From the NCBI GenBank assembly GCA_035512595.1, contig DATKDU010000381.1, positions 1-25,815 of the forward strand: DNA of 25,815 bases, written 5' to 3'. The translations under genes and the position numbers were made by a program. Of the stretch, positions 1-7,556 are shown in pieces; position 1 is the stretch's first letter, and every line of letters begins with the position of its first letter. The notes under the pieces were generated by a model, which saw only the letters and a list, made by a program, of their open reading frames with translations, was not told the origin of the DNA and ran no database searches. The stretch is from DATKDU01 sp035512595 (lineage in GTDB: Bacteria; Planctomycetota; Planctomycetia; Pirellulales; Pirellulaceae).

Positions 1-2918
1 TCGACCAGGCCGGGGACGAGCCATTCCAGCCGCTCGGGAGCCAGTTGGGCCAGCCCCTCGCGCGGCACGGTCGCCGTAATGCCGTCGCGCTGGGCTCCCG
101 GTTCGAAACGATAGTCGAGCGGCACTTGCATGCGGTCAAACGCGAGCCGCTCGGGGAACTCGCTGGGATCGACGGCGTCGGCTTCGTCGCCGACCAGGTC
201 CTCCCGCGTCAGCAAGAGCCGCTTATCGCTGCGATCGCGCTCCGCCTTGAGCCACTGATCGAGCGACTGCCGATCGAACACCTCCGGCGGCAATCGGTCG
301 TCATAAAAGCGGTACACGTCGTAGTCATCGACGACCAGATCGCGCCGCCGCGTCTTAGCCGCGAGTTTAGCCAGCTCGTCGCGCAACTGGCGGTTGTGGC
401 GAAAGAATGCCGCCGGCGTGTCAAGCTCCTGCTCCACCAGGGCGTGCTGGATGAAGATTTTTCGCGATTCGACCGGATCGATGGCGCCGTAGCGGACGCG
501 GCGCTCGGGAACGATCGTCAGGCCAAAGAGCGAGACCTTTTCCTTCGCCAGCACGGTGCCGCTCTTACGCGACCAGTGCGGGTCGCTGTAGCTGCGGGAG
601 ACGAGGTGCGCCGCGAGGGGCTCGATCCAATCGGGATCGATGAGGGCGACGGTCCGCGCGTAGCGGCGGCTCGTTTCGACCAGCTCGGCGGCGAGGATCC
701 AAGTTGGCCTTCCCAAATGTGGTCCACTCGCTCCGCGAGTGGGCGGGCCCCGGCGGTCGTCGCCATCCACTCGCGGAGCGAGTGGACCACTATGGACAAT
801 GCCGCTGCCGGGCCAGAGAAAGAACTTGTTGCCGCCGGCTCCCTGATATTCGCGGTCGTCGCCGCGCAGGGCGATGTTGGACAACAGGCCGGTCAGAATC
901 GAGCGGTGGATGGCGGCATAAGCGGGATCGGAAAGCGCGGAGCCGTTCGTCCTCGCATGCCTTTCCCTCGCTGGCGCTTCGGGCTTGTGGGAGCGAGTGG
1001 ACCACATTCGGCGGCCGACGCGCAGCCGCAACTGGGAAACCATCTCCAAAAGCTGCCGATGCACCTCCTGCCACTCGCGGACTTTGGTCTCCGACAGAAA
1101 CGACTGCCAGAGGGCTTTCTTGAACTGGCCGCGGCTGAGGGTCTCGCGCAGATGGTGCAGGAAGTCCCACAGCTTCAGGTACGAGAGAAAGTCGGAGTCG
1201 GGATCGAGGAACCGAGCTTGCGCCTCGTCGGCCGCCTGCTGCTTGTCGGCTGGCCGCTCGCGGGGGTCCTGCGTCTCCAGCGCTGCGGCAACGATCAATA
1301 CGTCAGCCAGGCAGTGATCGTCGTGTGCGGCGAGGATCATCCGCCCGATGCGCGGATCGACGGGCAAGCGCGCGAGCGAGCGGCCGATTGGCGTCAGCTT
1401 TCGCTCGTCATCGATCGCACCGATTTCGGAGAGGGTCTTGTAGCCGTCGCGAATCGCCTCCGGCCGCGGCGGATCGAGAAGCGGAAATTCGTCGAGCGGG
1501 CCGAGACCGAACGCCAGGGTCTGGAGGACGACCGCGGCGAGATTCGTCCGCTGAATCTCCGGCGCGGTGAACCGCTCGCGGGACAGATAATCCTCTTCGT
1601 CGTACAGCCGGATGCACACGCCGGAGCCAATGCGGCCGCAGCGCCCTTTCCGCTGATCGCACGACGCTTGCGAAACCGGCTCGATCGGCAGCCGCTGGAC
1701 CTTGCTCTTGGGGCTGTAGCGGCTGATGCGGGCGGTTCCCGTGTCAACGACGAAGCGAATGCCCGGCACCGTCAGCGACGACTCGGCGACGTTGGTCGCC
1801 AGAACGATCCGCCGGCCGGAGTGCGGCTGGAAGATCTTGTTCTGCTCGGCCGTGGTCAGCCGAGCGTAGAGGGGCAATACTTCCGCTCGGCCGCCGTGAA
1901 GCTGACGGCCGCGAAGGACGTGCGCCGCTTCGCGAATGTCGCGCTCGGTCGGCAGAAAGACCAGGATGTCGCCCGGGCCGGTTTGACAAACTTCTTCGAC
2001 GGCGTCGGCAATCTCTTCCGTGGGGCAGGCGTCTGGCCTGTCTTGACCATCGTCGGCAGGCGAGACGCCTGCCCCACGGTAGCGGACTTCGACCGGATAC
2101 GTGCGCCCGGTGACTTCGATCGCCGGTGCGGGCCGACCGTCACTGGCGAAGTGCTGGGCAAACCGCTGGGCATCAATCGTCGCCGACGTGATGATCAGCC
2201 GCAGATCGGGGCGCTTGGGGAGCAGCCGATGGAGGTAGCCCAGCAGAAAGTCGATGTTCAGCGAACGCTCGTGAGCCTCGTCGATGATGATCGTGTCGTA
2301 GGCATCGAGAAACCGGTCGGATTGCGTTTCGGCCAGCAGTATGCCGTCGGTCATGACCTTGATCAGCGTCTCGGAGGACGTTTGATCGGCAAAGCGGATC
2401 TTGTAGGCGACGATCGGGTAGGTCCCGCTTGCCGAGCGGGACCTCTCGCTTGACTCTGCGCCGCTGCCGGGTCCCGCCCGGCAGGCGGGACCTACTTCCT
2501 CCGTCAGCCGCGCCGCAATCGATCGGGCGGCAATCCGCCGCGGCTGCGTGTGGCCGATCAAACCGGTCATGCCGCGCCCCGCTGCGAGGCACAGCTTGGG
2601 AAGCTGCGTCGATTTGCCGGAGCCAGTCTCGCCCGACAGGATCAACACCTGGTGCTCGCGAATGGCGGCCACGATCTCCTCGCGGCGAGCGGTGATCGGC
2701 AGCGAGTCGTCGTAAACGAGCGGCGGTACGCTCGCGCGGCGCTGACTGGCGACGGCCAGCGACTTGTCGAGCTGCTCGTGCAGCCGAGCAAGCTGTTGGT
2801 CCGGTGATTTTCCCTGCTGTTCGGCATTCTCGAGTCCGCGCAGCAGGTTCCGCAAACGATGCCGGTCGGCCTGCATCGCCTGGTCGATTTGCTGGGCGAT
2901 TTCACGAAAGTAGGTCAT
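1..2918 (-). CDS. hrpA: ATP-dependent RNA helicase HrpA (DEAH box), 3' end outside window
   Basis: Cytoplasmic DEAH-box RNA helicase expected to unwind RNA using NTP hydrolysis. The reading frame is open from ATG 2916-2918 to the left edge, about 972 codons, so the C-terminus is missing. Visible motifs are Walker A GETGSGKST at residues 96-104, TQPRRIAA at 124-131, DEAH at 213-216 (IIIDEAHERS), then SAT, the helicase C-terminal core and the HrpA-type HA2 and DUF3418 regions (AAELVETSRRYAR, and APERLEWLVPGLV at the edge). The start lies 18 bases after the stop of the upstream SDR gene, so the two probably share a transcript; no good Shine-Dalgarno is seen. The frame carries at least four extra segments relative to the family: residues about 142-167, 281-300, 637-656 and 710-734. 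Three coincide with GTRG...CYAC inverted-repeat elements and one with a chimeric element. The surrounding motifs remain intact, so the gene is probably functional. Confidence 0.93.
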   Translation of the reverse strand, partial: MTYFREIAQQIDQAMQADRHRLRNLLRGLENAEQQGKSPDQQLARLHEQLDKSLAVASQRRASVPPLVYDDSLPITARREEIVAAIREHQVLILSGETGSGKSTQLPKLCLAAGRGMTGLIGHTQPRRIAARSIAARLTEEVGPACRAGPGSGAESSERSRSASGTYPIVAYKIRFADQTSSETLIKVMTDGILLAETQSDRFLDAYDTIIIDEAHERSLNIDFLLGYLHRLLPKRPDLRLIITSATIDAQRFAQHFASDGRPAPAIEVTGRTYPVEVRYRGAGVSPADDGQDRPDACPTEEIADAVEEVCQTGPGDILVFLPTERDIREAAHVLRGRQLHGGRAEVLPLYARLTTAEQNKIFQPHSGRRIVLATNVAESSLTVPGIRFVVDTGTARISRYSPKSKVQRLPIEPVSQASCDQRKGRCGRIGSGVCIRLYDEEDYLSRERFTAPEIQRTNLAAVVLQTLAFGLGPLDEFPLLDPPRPEAIRDGYKTLSEIGAIDDERKLTPIGRSLARLPVDPRIGRMILAAHDDHCLADVLIVAAALETQDPRERPADKQQAADEAQARFLDPDSDFLSYLKLWDFLHHLRETLSRGQFKKALWQSFLSETKVREWQEVHRQLLEMVSQLRLRVGRRMWSTRSHKPEAPARERHARTNGSALSDPAYAAIHRSILTGLLSNIALRGDDREYQGAGGNKFFLWPGSGIVHSGPLAPRVDGDDRRGPPTRGASGPHLGRPTWILAAELVETSRRYARTVALIDPDWIEPLAAHLVSRSYSDPHWSRKSGTVLAKEKVSLFGLTIVPERRVRYGAIDPVESRKIFIQHALVEQELDTPAAFFRHNRQLRDELAKLAAKTRRRDLVVDDYDVYRFYDDRLPPEVFDRQSLDQWLKAERDRSDKRLLLTREDLVGDEADAVDPSEFPERLAFDRMQVPLDYRFEPGAQRDGITATVPREGLAQLAPERLEWLVPGLV
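719..790. repeat. REPIN-like element A, in frame inside hrpA
   Basis: Two perfect 24-base inverted arms (719-742 and 767-790) flank a 24-base spacer, giving 72 bases or exactly 24 codons. Each arm starts GTGG and then folds on itself (CCACTCGC, loop TCC, GCGAGTGG). The encoded segment separates the conserved HrpA strings FFLWPGSG and PTWILAAELVETSR, which are close together in other HrpA proteins as I recall them. The reading frame is kept. Confidence 0.85.
950..1008. repeat. Chimeric repeat element B, in frame inside hrpA
   Basis: The minus strand reads AATGTGGTCCACTCGCTCC (990-1008), 19 bases identical to 716-734 at the edge of element A. It then continues into an unrelated repeat-like string (CACAAGCCCGAAGCGCCAGC). 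It encodes a Ser-His-Lys-Pro-Glu-Ala-Pro-Ala-Arg segment inserted before the conserved stretch IHRSILTGLLSNIAL. The left boundary is uncertain. It looks like half of element A joined to a second repeat type. Confidence 0.6.
2020..2077. repeat. REPIN-like element C, in frame inside hrpA
   Basis: Inverted arms 2020-2040 and 2057-2077 match at 20 of 21 positions. The element starts GTGGGGCAGGCGTCT and ends AGACGCCTGCCCCAC. Each arm contains its own short hairpin (CAGGC...GCCTG). It adds about 20 residues (VSPADDGQDRPDACPT) after the conserved YPVEVRYR of HrpA without breaking the frame. The pairing extends two more bases on each side (CC/GG), so the exact ends are uncertain. Confidence 0.8.
2418..2495. 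repeat. REPIN-like element D, in frame inside hrpA
   Basis: Inverted arms 2418-2443 and 2470-2495 are near-identical, with two mismatches. They start GTAGGTCCCGC and end GCGGGACCTAC, and each arm folds as GGTCCCGC, 7-base loop, GCGGGACC. The total is 78 bases or exactly 26 codons, encoding HrpA residues 142-167 between ARLTEE and the conserved YKIRFAD. The terminal GTAG is read as GTA-G, which avoids the in-frame TAG it would create in another phase. Confidence 0.85.
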
Positions 2919-2936
2919 CGGCGGGAACCAGGCGAG

Positions 2937-3962
2937 TCAGACACCGGCATTCCGGACTTTGGTTCGCCGCGGATTGCGATACAAGACTTCGGCCAGCAGC
3001 TCCGGCGAGCCGTCAAACGTATCTCGCCGACAATGCCACTGGGGATCGGTCGGCACGTGCTCATCATGCAGCGGCCACGGATCGAACGGATCGTGGCCAA
3101 GATCCCGCACCAACTTCTGGCTGCTCAGGCTAACGTCCCCAGCCCGCGGCGGAATCGGTCCGGCCTCGATCCGTGGGCAGCCGTGCAATAGCCGCGGGTC
3201 GTAGCCGCCGACGCGATTGACGATCTGCGCGATCTGGTACAGGCTCAAACGCCGCGGTCCGCCGGCGTGATAAATGCCGGCCAGATCGCTCGCTAAAACG
3301 CGCCGCAGCAGCCGGTTCAAACAGTCGGTATAGGTCGGCGTGCGAACCTCGTCGAAGTAGAGCGTCGCCGGCCGGCCGTGCTTGAACCGCGATTGAATCC
3401 AGTCGATCGCCCCCGCGTGGCCGTTGAAGCTGACCCCCATCGGCAGCGAAATGCGGAGCTGGCACGCGTCGGGCCGCTCGCGCAGCAGTAGCTCTTCGGC
3501 TTGGGCCATCGTTTTGCCGTAGACGGTCACCGGATCGGCGAAATCGTCCTCGACGTGATTGCCGCCGCGGGTGCCGGAGTAGACCAGGTCGATCGACAGG
3601 TGGACCAGCCGCACCTGACTGCCGCCGATCACGTCGAGCAGCGTTTGCAAACTCTCGACGTTGATCCGCTGCGCCATCGCCGGATCGAGCTCGCAGCTCT
3701 TGAGCTTGCAGGTCCCTTCGCAGTTGAGCACGGCGCGAAACTGATGCCGATCGAACAAGCGCGCCAGGCCGTCGCGGTCGTCCCCGTCGCAGGCAATGAT
3801 TCCCTCGCCGCGCAGCGGCCAGTTGTCCACCCGGCGAACGGCCACGACCTGCCCCGGATATTTGCGGCGGAAGTAATGCCACGCGTTGTACCCCGCCACG
3901 CCGGCAATGCCGGTCAGCAGCAGGGGGAGCGGAGGGGTGGGCAATGCCGACGGCGGGGACAT
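2937..3962 (-). CDS. RmlD-like NAD(P)-binding sugar-nucleotide reductase/SDR
   Basis: Extended short-chain dehydrogenase of the RmlD (dTDP-4-dehydrorhamnose reductase) substrate-binding type; the true substrate is unknown. From ATG 3962 the protein has 341 residues, with the Rossmann glycine motif TGIAGVAGYN at 17-26 and the RmlD-style HLSIDLVYSG near 121-130. The active-site region reads VYGKTMAQAE: Tyr148 is present, but the lysine of the YxxxK pair is Met152. The C-terminal half (FDEVRTPTYTDCLNRLL, YHAGGPRRLSLYQIA) matches the substrate-binding part of the family. An upstream in-frame ATG at 3989 would add 9 residues; 3962 was chosen because it leaves a normal short lead-in to the glycine motif. 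Its stop is 18 bases before hrpA, suggesting co-transcription. The Met replacement argues either for altered catalysis or for a non-enzymatic role. Confidence 0.8.
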   Translation of the reverse strand: MSPPSALPTPPLPLLLTGIAGVAGYNAWHYFRRKYPGQVVAVRRVDNWPLRGEGIIACDGDDRDGLARLFDRHQFRAVLNCEGTCKLKSCELDPAMAQRINVESLQTLLDVIGGSQVRLVHLSIDLVYSGTRGGNHVEDDFADPVTVYGKTMAQAEELLLRERPDACQLRISLPMGVSFNGHAGAIDWIQSRFKHGRPATLYFDEVRTPTYTDCLNRLLRRVLASDLAGIYHAGGPRRLSLYQIAQIVNRVGGYDPRLLHGCPRIEAGPIPPRAGDVSLSSQKLVRDLGHDPFDPWPLHDEHVPTDPQWHCRRDTFDGSPELLAEVLYRNPRRTKVRNAGV

Positions 3963-4005
3963 TTGCAAGCGCGAACGAGAGACGAACATTTTCTGGCAAG
4001 CTGCG

Positions 4006-4011
4006 ATTATA
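4006..4011 (-). promoter_or_regulatory. Possible -10 box for the SDR-hrpA transcript
   Basis: The minus strand reads TATAAT, an exact sigma-70 -10 consensus, 17 bases upstream of the alternative ATG at 3989. No convincing -35 box lies at the right distance (only TGGCGC). In GC-rich DNA an exact TATAAT is uncommon, but this is weak evidence alone. Confidence 0.35.
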
Positions 4012-4263
4012 TCCGCCGGGCCAACCATGCGCCAGCGGCAAGAACCAGGCACTCGGTTGCCTGAAGACGAGCACGCGGCCGCTCAATTGTTGAGCAGTCC
4101 TGCCTCAACATCGACAGGAACCCGGTCCTCGCGTCGAACCGTAAAGTCGTTGTTTCACGGCAGTTCTTGCCGATTCTCGGAAGCGGAACCTGCTGTGGCA
4201 CGCTTCTCGCATGGTCGCCATGTAGGCGGCAGGATCGCGGTGCGGCGTCATCCAACACCGGGT

Positions 4264-4318
4264 CCTGGGATTTGCGTTTTCGTATCCCCAGGTCCGTTAC
4301 CACGATCCCCAGGATGAG
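4264..4318 (+). promoter_or_regulatory. Candidate switching hairpin over the nrtA ribosome-binding site
   Basis: CCTGGGAT at 4264-4271 is complementary, apart from one bulged C, to ATCCCCAGG, which occurs twice: at 4284-4292 and at 4305-4313. The second copy overlaps the likely Shine-Dalgarno AGGA (4311-4314) of the gene starting at 4325. The two pairings are mutually exclusive: one leaves the ribosome-binding site free and the other hides it. This is an inference from base complementarity only. The rest of the 4053-4324 gap shows no gene. Confidence 0.35.
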
Positions 4319-4324
4319 TTCGTC

Positions 4325-5680
4325 ATGCGTCAGCCGCAGTCCGCTCCCCCTTCCTCCGCCATTGCGCCGGCCTCGTCATCCCACTCCCCGCTGACGCGGC
4401 GCTTGTTCCTGGCGGCGGCTGGAGCGGGAACCGCGGCCATCCTCGGCGGCTGCGGGGCGAGCGCCGGCAGCAGCACCGCAGCGACGAACGCGTCGTTGCT
4501 GCCCTCCGACGTCCCGCCCGGGACCGTGCCGACCGAGGCGCCGGAAGTCAAGGCGCTCAAGTTCGGCATCATCGCGCTGACGGACTGCTCCCCCTTCGTC
4601 ATCGCCCACGAAAAGGGGATCTTCAAAAAGTACGGCATCGAGTCCACGATCACCAAGGGCGCCAGTTGGGCCGCAATCCGGGACTCGCTATCCAACGGCG
4701 ACATTCAAGCCACGCACATGCTGATCGGCATGCCGCTGGCCTCGACGATGGGGCTGCTCGGCGCGCCAAAGCAGCCCATGGTCGCCCCCTGGATCGTCAA
4801 TCGCAACGGGCAAGGGATCTCGCTCAAGAGCGAACTGAAGGGGAAGGTGACGGACAACCCTGCGGCGCTCAAGCCGCTGGTGGACGAGGCCAAAGCCAAG
4901 GGAACGCCTTGGACCTTCGCGATGACCTTTCCGCCGGGAACGCACGCCATGTGGATGCGGTACTACCTGGGGGCGGGCGGCATCCATCCCGACAAAGACA
5001 TCTCCCTGGTCACCATCCCTCCGCCGCAAATGGTGGCCAACATGAAGGTCGGGAAGATGGACGGCTTTTGCGTGGGGGAACCGTGGAACGCCCGGGCCAT
5101 CGCGGATGGTATTGGCTATACGTCCATCACCACGCAGGAGATGTGGCCGGACCATCCCGAGAAAGTTTGCGCCTTCACCGAGGAATTCGCCACGAAGAAT
5201 CCGCGCACCGTCAAGGCCGTTCTCAAGGCGCTGCACGAGGCGAGCGTCTGGCTCGACGACCTGAGCCATCGCGAAGAGCAGTGCGAAATCGTTTCCCGGC
5301 CGACCTACATCAATTGCCCGGCCGACATCATCCTGGGCCGGCTGCTGGGCAAGTACGACTATGGCGACGGCCGAGCGAAGGAAGACTCGCACTACATGAT
5401 CTTCAGTGAGCGGAACTGCAACTATCCGCAGCTCAAATACGCCGTCTGGTTCCTCACGCAGTTTCGCCGCTGGGGAATGGTGGATGCTTCCGTCGAATAC
5501 GACGCAATCGCCCAGAAAGTCATGCGGTCCGATCTCTACGAAGAGGCGATGAAAGAAATCGGCTTTGCGCACGGCGGGAAGAATGCCGAGCCGGAGACGC
5601 TGTTTGACGGAATCACGTTCGATCCGTCCCAGCCGGAGCAATACGCCCGAGCGTTCGCGGTCAGCAGCCTCAAAGGATAG
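4325..5680 (+). CDS. nrtA: Nitrate/bicarbonate ABC transporter substrate-binding lipoprotein (NrtA/CmpA family)
   Basis: Periplasmic binding protein that should capture nitrate (or bicarbonate) and deliver it to the NrtB permease. It has 451 residues. The N-terminus carries a twin-arginine motif (Arg25-Arg26, TRRLFLAAAG) followed by a lipobox ending at Cys43 (LGGC), so it is probably a Tat-exported lipoprotein. The mature part has family strings such as LKFGIIALTDCSPFVIAHEK, GIESTITKGASWAAIRDSL, GGIHPDKDISLVTIPPPQMV and DGFCVGEPWNARAI. AGGA lies 10 bases before the ATG. It is the first gene of an operon with nrtB, nrtC, nrtD and probably the porin. Sequence alone does not firmly separate nitrate from nitrite, cyanate or bicarbonate; gene order nrtA-B-C-D favours nitrate. 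Confidence 0.9.
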   Translation: MRQPQSAPPSSAIAPASSSHSPLTRRLFLAAAGAGTAAILGGCGASAGSSTAATNASLLPSDVPPGTVPTEAPEVKALKFGIIALTDCSPFVIAHEKGIFKKYGIESTITKGASWAAIRDSLSNGDIQATHMLIGMPLASTMGLLGAPKQPMVAPWIVNRNGQGISLKSELKGKVTDNPAALKPLVDEAKAKGTPWTFAMTFPPGTHAMWMRYYLGAGGIHPDKDISLVTIPPPQMVANMKVGKMDGFCVGEPWNARAIADGIGYTSITTQEMWPDHPEKVCAFTEEFATKNPRTVKAVLKALHEASVWLDDLSHREEQCEIVSRPTYINCPADIILGRLLGKYDYGDGRAKEDSHYMIFSERNCNYPQLKYAVWFLTQFRRWGMVDASVEYDAIAQKVMRSDLYEEAMKEIGFAHGGKNAEPETLFDGITFDPSQPEQYARAFAVSSLKG

Positions 5681-5748
5681 TTTCATAGCCGCATCGTGCA
5701 GCGATTTCTGCCATCGACTTCGACCCAACTCCTCAGGAGCAACTTGCG

Positions 5749-6570
5749 ATGATGACTCCTCCTGCCACGACGAATCGAGCGCGGGCCTGGCTCGGCTGGA
5801 TGTGGCGAACCACGCTGCACGAGCTGCTGCCGCCGCTGGTGGGGATCGGCCTGTTTGTGGCCGCCTGGTGGATTTCCAGCGTCACCTGGGCGAGCAGCCT
5901 GCCTTCGCCCGCCAGGACGTGGGAGATGAGCAAACTGTACGTGCTCGAGCCGTTTGCGAAGCGCGGCGAGCTCGATCAAGGAATCCTGCGGTTCACCTGG
6001 AATTCGCTGGTGCTGGTGGCCCAAGGCTACGCGATCGCGCTGGCGGTCGGGACGCCGCTCGGCTTTCTGCTGGGCATGTCGAAGCAGTTCACGCGTTGTT
6101 TCGATCCGATCATCCAAATCCTGCGACCGGTCTCGCCGCTAGCCTGGCTGCCTCTGGGACTGATCCTGTTCCAGAAATCCCAGCCCTCGGCGATTTTCAC
6201 CATCGCCATCTGCTCGATGTGGCCCACGGTCCTCAACACGGCGGTGGGCGTGCGGGCGATTCCCCAGGACTATCTCAACGTGGGGAAAGTGCTGCGGCTC
6301 TCGCGCTGGACCATGCTCTGGAAGATACTCCTGCCGGCCACGCTCCCCTACATGTTCACCGGCTTCCGGCTGAGTCTCGGCATTGCCTGGCTGGTGATCG
6401 TCGCGGCCGAGATGCTCACGGGCGTGCCGGGCGTGGGGGGGTTTCTGTGGCAGGAATATAACAGCCTGATCTACGAACACATCATCCTATCGATTCTGAC
6501 GATCGGCATCGTGGGATTTGTCTTGGACCGTTTGATGAGTCTCGTCGAGCAGCGGCTGAAATTCGCATGA
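5749..6570 (+). CDS. nrtB: Nitrate ABC transporter permease
   Basis: Inner-membrane permease of the NrtB/CmpB/SsuC family, 273 residues. Hydrophobic stretches include LLPPLVGIGLFVAAWWI, LVLVAQGYAIALAVGTPLGF, LAWLPLGLILF, IAWLVIVAAEMLTG and IILSILTIGIVGFVLDRLM. The cytoplasmic coupling (EAA-type) loop is VGKVLRLSRWTMLWKILLPA, which contacts the ATPases. AGGAG at 5735-5739 supports the first of two consecutive ATGs (5749). It follows nrtA by 68 bases and precedes the nrtC start by about 50. Confidence 0.9.
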   Translation: MMTPPATTNRARAWLGWMWRTTLHELLPPLVGIGLFVAAWWISSVTWASSLPSPARTWEMSKLYVLEPFAKRGELDQGILRFTWNSLVLVAQGYAIALAVGTPLGFLLGMSKQFTRCFDPIIQILRPVSPLAWLPLGLILFQKSQPSAIFTIAICSMWPTVLNTAVGVRAIPQDYLNVGKVLRLSRWTMLWKILLPATLPYMFTGFRLSLGIAWLVIVAAEMLTGVPGVGGFLWQEYNSLIYEHIILSILTIGIVGFVLDRLMSLVEQRLKFA

Positions 6571-6623
6571 CGTGGACGGAATCACAACTGGCGTGTGGAA
6601 GAGATGTAGAGGAGCAAAGGTCG

Positions 6624-7520
6624 ATGAATGATTCGTTTCTGTCGCTGCGCGGCGTGAGCAAGTCGTTTGGGTCCGGTACGGGGGTCCGCGAGGTGCTGCG
6701 CGACGTCAACCTCGACGTCCAGCGCGGCGAGTTCGTGGCCATCGTGGGGTATTCCGGATCGGGAAAGACGACGCTGATTTCGTTGCTCGCTGGGCTCCTG
6801 CAGCCCGACCAGGGCGAAGTCCGGCTCCAGGGCCGGCTGGTCACCCAGCCGGGACCGGACCGCGGCGTCGTCTTCCAGAACTATTCGCTGCTGCCGTGGC
6901 TCACGGTGTTTGACAACATCCACCTGGCTGCGCGGCAGGCCTTCGCGGATTGGCCGCACCAGCGGCAGGTGGAACACGTCGAAAACTACATTCGCCTCGT
7001 CAATCTGACTCCGGCCCGCAACAAGCGGCCGGGCCAGCTTTCCGGGGGCATGCGGCAGCGCGTGGCGTTGGCGCGAGCGCTGGCCATGAACCCGGAAGTC
7101 TTGCTGCTCGATGAGCCGCTCAGCGCCCTGGACGCCTTGACGCGCGGCACGCTGCAAGAGGAGATCAAGCAGATCTGGCAGCAAGACCGGAAGACCGTGG
7201 TCCTGATCACCAATCACGTGGACGAGGCCCTGTTGCTCGCCGACCGCATTGTGCCGCTGACGAATGCGCCCGCGGCGACGCTGGGACCGTCGTTTGCCGT
7301 CGATCTGCCGCGGCCCCGCGACCGCCGGGCACTGAACCACGCGCGGCAGTTCCAGGAGGTGCGCGAGAGCGTGACCGACTTCCTGGTCAGCCAGCGCCGC
7401 AGAGAGAGAGAATCCGCCGCGCCGCGCGCCGCCGTTGCCAGCAGCCGGCCGACGCAGCACGCGCCCATCGACTTGTTGCCGCCGCGGCGAGCGTCCAAAC
7501 CAGTTTCCGCGGCAGTCTAG
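6624..7520 (+). CDS. nrtC: Nitrate ABC transporter ATP-binding protein (NrtC-type, without the NrtA-like domain)
   Basis: ABC ATPase, 298 residues from ATG 6624, which is preceded by GAGGAG and AAGG; an in-frame ATG at 6567 exists but overlaps the end of nrtB. Walker A is GYSGSGKTT (42-50), Q-loop VFQN (Gln85), signature LSGGM (139-143), Walker B LLLDEP (160-165) and switch His198 (ITNHVDEA). All catalytic residues are present. Cyanobacterial NrtC carries a C-terminal NrtA-like domain; here the protein ends in a short Arg/Ala/Pro-rich tail instead. It should pair with NrtD as a heterodimeric ATPase on NrtB. Confidence 0.87.
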   Translation: MNDSFLSLRGVSKSFGSGTGVREVLRDVNLDVQRGEFVAIVGYSGSGKTTLISLLAGLLQPDQGEVRLQGRLVTQPGPDRGVVFQNYSLLPWLTVFDNIHLAARQAFADWPHQRQVEHVENYIRLVNLTPARNKRPGQLSGGMRQRVALARALAMNPEVLLLDEPLSALDALTRGTLQEEIKQIWQQDRKTVVLITNHVDEALLLADRIVPLTNAPAATLGPSFAVDLPRPRDRRALNHARQFQEVRESVTDFLVSQRRRERESAAPRAAVASSRPTQHAPIDLLPPRRASKPVSAAV

Positions 7521-7556
7521 ACCGGGAAGTCACTTCGTGAGGCAAAGGCCCTGAGC

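Noticed and set aside
45..2453. An 802-codon open frame on the plus strand
   Set aside because: It is the antisense shadow of hrpA. The minus strand carries Walker A, DEAH and other helicase motifs in frame, while the plus translation has none.
719..2495. hrpA as a pseudogene broken by repeat insertions
   Set aside because: Reading codon by codon through elements A, B and D shows no stop or frame change, and element C is also bridged with conserved HrpA strings on both sides.
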